Positions 7,566 to 9,614 of a DNA stretch of 9,614 nt are shown one piece after another. Both the position numbers and the translations under genes were made by a program. The DNA is taken from NCBI GenBank assembly GCA_027486155.1, contig JAIXPR010000143.1, positions 1-9,614 on the forward strand, in the 5' to 3' direction. The notes beneath the pieces are model-generated. The model was not told the DNA's origin, did no database searches, and saw only the letters and a list, made by a program, of their open reading frames with translations. The DNA comes from Pseudomonadota bacterium (lineage in GTDB: Bacteria > Bdellovibrionota_C > UBA2361 > OMII01). The first letter of the stretch is position 1. Each line of letters starts with the position of its first letter.

Positions 7566-8204
7566 ATGTACAAGCTACTCGTCATCGACTTGGACGGAGT
7601 CATAAGACTTTGGCCGCACGACATAGATCGACAAATCGAAGCTGCAGCTGGTCTTCCGGTCGGTGCGATTAAACGCGCAGCATTCTCAGTCGACATCTTG
7701 GAGCCATCCATTACAGGACGATGTACCGACGAAGAGTGGCGTTGTGCGATTGCACGAAAGCTCGCGACGACGACTTGCCCGGATATGGCAACGGAAGTCG
7801 TTCCTCGCTGGTCGATGTCATCGGGGACGGTCAATACGCCCTGCTTGCAGCTCCTCGAAAGGTTGTCCAAGAGTGTTCAGATAGCGCTGGTGACTAACGC
7901 GACATCTCGTCTTAATGACGACCTCAGAACACTGGGTATTTCGGAAAGGTTTGCGGCGGTGTTCAACTCATCTCAAATGGGCGTGGCTAAACCCTAGCGT
8001 GCCTTTTTTGAGCACGTCATTAGGGCGACAGGCATGACTCCGAGCGCAACTCTGCATGTCGAGGATTCAGGTTCGAACGTGAGTAGCGCTCGTGAACTGG
8101 GGATACAGAGCCACTTATAAGAAAATGCTGAAAACCTTCGACGATTCTTTGAGGCCGCAGGTGTCTTGCAGAGCGCCGATATAACCAATAAGCAACGGCC
8201 GTAG
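7566..8204 (+). pseudogene. HAD-superfamily hydrolase, broken by two in-frame stops
   Basis: Read through its stops, this frame gives about 212 residues, the normal length of a small HAD-IA phosphatase. Motif I is VIDLDGVI (Asp8, Asp10), followed by cap-type sequence (TGRCTDEEW), motif II LVTNAT (Thr110), and GVAKP with the motif III Lys142. TAG (7995-7997) falls directly after KP, where homologues have Asp or Glu. The same frame continues as RAFFEHV, the acidic motif IV region (HVEDSGSNVSSARELGI), a second stop TAA at 8118-8120, and then ENAENLRRFFEAAGV. Each stop is one substitution from a plausible sense codon (GAG; TAT). The first open segment alone (143 residues) would lack motif IV. No ribosome site is visible before the ATG, so decay is likely. 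Function and substrate are unknown. Confidence 0.85.
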
Positions 8205-8251
8205 TCATTGCGGACCTTAAAGCTTCAAGACGCCGCCCGCAGCCACTAACA

Positions 8252-8776
8252 TCATGTACCCTCACCACCTCCGAAACCGATTCTCCTCTTGTTCGGGGGC
8301 TCCGTGGGCGACATCAGCTCGCGAATAGCATCAAAAACCACCTTGAACTGCCGATCATAGCGCTGTTCGAGCTCCGCAAGTTTACGAGCGAGCTCCTGAT
8401 TTGACGAAATGAATCCCCGGAGTTTTACGAAGGCGCGCATGATTTCAATGTTAACCTGGACCGCCTTTTTGCTTCGTAAGACTGCGGACAACATCGCAAT
8501 GCCCTGTTCGGTGAACACCAGGGGGCGATAACGGCGTCCACCATAAGATGAACTTGAGATCCCAATTTGGGATCTCAAGTTTACAACCTCCTGATCTGAC
8601 AGTTGAAACATGAAATCATGCGGAAAACGATCGGCATTTCTCCTTACGGCACGGGTAAGAATTCTCGTCTCAACGTCGTAAAGTCGAGCCAGGTCTTCGT
8701 CCAACATCCCTTTGTGACCACGGACAAGGTAGATCAGATTTTCAACATTCATCGGTAGAAGGGAATTGTCAGTCAT
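8252..8776 (-). CDS. ORF6N-domain protein, copy 1
   Basis: A 174-residue protein with an N-terminal ORF6N domain (about 9-105), a putative DNA-binding domain shared with phage and bacterial KilA-N-type proteins. Landmarks are LVRGHKGMLDEDLARLYDVET, NADRFPHDFMFQL, NLRSQI (66-71), GGRRYRPLVFTEQGIAMLSAVL and IMRAFVKLR. A predicted coiled-coil follows (about 125-155, ELARKLAELEQRYDRQFKVV), and the tail is KRRIGFGGGEGT. The role is not established; DNA binding is inferred from the domain. The ATG has a strong GGAGG four bases before it. A second copy lies 154 bases upstream on the same strand. Codons 66-76 contain a 31-base palindrome (see 8551-8581). The gene ends 47 bases from the convergent HAD pseudogene. 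Confidence 0.9.
   Translation of the reverse strand: MTDNSLLPMNVENLIYLVRGHKGMLDEDLARLYDVETRILTRAVRRNADRFPHDFMFQLSDQEVVNLRSQIGISSSSYGGRRYRPLVFTEQGIAMLSAVLRSKKAVQVNIEIMRAFVKLRGFISSNQELARKLAELEQRYDRQFKVVFDAIRELMSPTEPPNKRRIGFGGGEGT
8551..8581. repeat. Perfect intragenic palindrome, ORF6N copy 1
   Basis: Arm AACTTGAGATCCCAA (8551-8565) and its exact reverse complement TTGGGATCTCAAGTT (8567-8581) flank one central base at 8566. The palindrome sits inside the ORF6N coding sequence over residues Asn66 to Ser75/76 (NLRSQIGISS). Transcribed, it would form a strong RNA hairpin. The counterpart is at 9232-9258 in copy 2, in the same codon register. Confidence 0.93.
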
Positions 8777-8793
8777 AGCACCTCCAATTAATC

Positions 8794-8813
8794 TATCGCC
8801 AAAAATGACGATA
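8794..8813. promoter_or_regulatory. Imperfect inverted repeat upstream of ORF6N copy 1
   Basis: TATCGCC (8794-8800) and GACGATA (8807-8813) are inverted with one mismatch (a G-U pair in the minus-strand RNA) around a 6-base A/T-rich centre, 18 bases before the copy 1 start. It could be an operator or a leader hairpin over the ribosome-site region. No equivalent is seen before copy 2, and chance is not excluded. Confidence 0.25.
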
Positions 8814-8930
8814 AGTTGCCTGGAGCCATAACCACAACGAGGACAGGACGGACCAAAGGTCTTTCGTGTTTGGGAAACGAGTCTTCTGTTGTGACACTGG
8901 TAGGCCGTCTGTCTCGCGAAACGTTACCAC

Positions 8931-9449
8931 CTAAAAGCCGATTCTTCTTTTTCTATGCTCAGTCGGCTTCTCAAGTTGTGCGATTAGAAATCGAATCTCT
9001 TGCAACTCCTGCTCGTGCTCCGCGAACCCCTGGGCGAGTCGTTTCTCGATGTCTTGCAGTCGCCGCTTTAGCTCTCCGTGTTCGGCAAGCATCGTCCTCA
9101 TGCGAATAAAGGTGCGTACGACGATAATACTCGCATGAATCGCGACCTTGCTGCTTAGCACGTTAGCGGCCATGACGGCGCCGTGCTCGGTGAACACATA
9201 CGGTCGATAACGACGCCCTCCTTTCGGTCCATTTGAGGTCGCAATTTGCGACCTCAAACTCGCAACTTCTTGAAAGTCCAGTTGAAACATAAAGTCGTCA
9301 GGGAAGCGATCACGGTTTCGCTTAACCTGCTCATTGAGCCGCTTTGTTGAGACCCCATACAGTCGAGCAAGGTCTTGGTCGAGAATCACCCGCTGTCCTC
9401 GAATGGTGAGGATGATGCCCTCAATACTGGTGAATGTGCCTTGTTCCAT
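8931..9449 (-). CDS. ORF6N-domain protein, copy 2
   Basis: A 172-residue paralogue of the downstream copy with the same layout: ORF6N domain (about 8-100; IRGQRVILDQDLARLYGVST, RNRDRFPDDFMFQL, SLRSQIATS at 64-72, GGRRYRPYVFTEHGAVM), then a charged coiled-coil (about 118-155) and the C-terminal signature KRRIGF. The domain suggests DNA binding and the coiled-coil suggests oligomerisation; no function is established. The start ATG lies in CCATGG and has no recognisable Shine-Dalgarno sequence on the coding strand. TAG three codons upstream in frame rules out a longer form, so translation may be weak or coupled to an upstream gene. Codons 64-73 carry a palindrome matching that of copy 1 with compensated differences. 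Confidence 0.9.
   Translation of the reverse strand: MEQGTFTSIEGIILTIRGQRVILDQDLARLYGVSTKRLNEQVKRNRDRFPDDFMFQLDFQEVASLRSQIATSNGPKGGRRYRPYVFTEHGAVMAANVLSSKVAIHASIIVVRTFIRMRTMLAEHGELKRRLQDIEKRLAQGFAEHEQELQEIRFLIAQLEKPTEHRKRRIGF
9232..9258. repeat. Perfect intragenic palindrome, ORF6N copy 2
   Basis: Arm TTTGAGGTCGCAA (9232-9244) and its exact reverse complement TTGCGACCTCAAA (9246-9258) flank one central base at 9245. It overlaps Ser64-Asn73 of copy 2 (LRSQIATS core) and is centred on the same base of the Ile codon as the palindrome of copy 1. Confidence 0.93.
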
Positions 9450-9519
9450 GGAGGTCTAATCGAAAGTGCGCGGTGGAAGTTACGTGGTCGCGGGCAAAGG
9501 GATAGCAATTAAAGCCAGC

Positions 9520-9540
9520 GCAGCGCTCTGGGCCCGCTGC
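9520..9540 (-). terminator. Weak stem-loop after the third ORF6N fragment
   Basis: GCAGCG (9520-9525) and CGCTGC (9535-9540) form a 6-bp GC-rich stem with a 9-base loop, starting 9 bases after the unshifted stop of the fragment at 9550-9614. There is only a short TTTAATT tract beyond, on the minus strand, so it is a poor intrinsic terminator and may be chance. Confidence 0.2.
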
Positions 9541-9549
9541 TTATCACCG

Positions 9550-9614
9550 TTATCCTTTTCTACCGAATCCAATCGGTTTTTTGAACTTGGCGGCGGTAGA
9601 TCCATCAGTTGTTG
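9550..9614 (-). pseudogene. 3' end of a probable third ORF6N gene, frame-shifted
   Basis: Entering from the right edge on the minus strand, one frame reads QQLMDLPPP, which resembles RELMSPTEPP just before the tail of copy 1. The adjacent frame then reads FKKPIGFGRKG and stops at 9550, resembling the KRRIGF tails of copies 1 and 2. Together they look like the C-terminus of another ORF6N protein with a frameshift at about 9583-9599, near a CCG repeat and a run of six A. Without a shift, the first frame continues through unrelated sequence to TAA at 9480. Only about 21 codons are visible, so the call rests on tail similarity and position, 100 bases upstream of copy 2. Confidence 0.45.

Noticed and set aside
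8816..9109. Open frame of 97 codons on the plus strand
   Set aside because: Its second half is antisense to ORF6N copy 2 and no family features are seen.
9562..9582. ACCGA/TCGGT hairpin followed by six T on the plus strand, terminator-like
   Set aside because: Stem is only 5 bp, no plus-strand gene lies upstream, and the bases code for the KKPIGF tail of the third ORF6N fragment on the minus strand.

Overview
The window looks like chromosomal DNA of an aerobic Gram-negative bacterium of moderate GC content. A cytochrome c oxidase operon with an A2-type subunit I (a YSHP motif in place of GHPE) and a subunit II carrying two haem c domains, together with a SCO protein with a C-terminal membrane anchor, is most reminiscent of the former Deltaproteobacteria and related groups (Myxococcota, Bdellovibrionota and similar). 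The taxonomic placement is an inference and not firm.

Positions 1-4706, minus strand: a respiratory operon read right to left as SCO copper chaperone, coxB, coxA, coxC and the 5' end of coxD (subunit IV), with short gaps of 12-42 bases. Together these encode a caa3-like, proton-pumping terminal oxidase and a factor for assembling its CuA site. Positions 4707-4950 form a divergent control region. It contains a 9-bp-arm inverted repeat overlapping a 12-bp palindrome, and five copies of the hexamer CAACTA/TAGTTG in all, two of them just upstream of the SCO start codon. Positions 4951-7228, plus strand: a DtxR-like metal-responsive repressor, a YqeY (GatB-like) protein and an SRPBCC-SDR fusion protein of the TIGR01777 type, the last two only 5 bases apart. 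The repressor is the natural candidate to act on the divergent region and so link metal status to the copper- and haem-dependent oxidase, but this is untested.

Positions 7229-9614 have an accessory character: 337 bases with no recognisable gene, a HAD-superfamily hydrolase broken by two in-frame stop codons, and then a tandem minus-strand group of ORF6N-domain genes. Two are complete. The 3' end of a probable third, with an apparent frameshift, lies at the window edge.

The most unusual signal is inside the two complete ORF6N genes. Each carries, at the same codons (the LRSQI motif), a near-perfect palindrome with a single unpaired central base (15-bp arms in one, 13-bp arms in the other). 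The palindromes differ at three paired positions and every difference is compensated on the opposite arm. This suggests that the palindrome itself, as DNA or RNA, is maintained beyond the protein coding, for example as an autoregulatory operator, an RNA hairpin or a recombination/target site.
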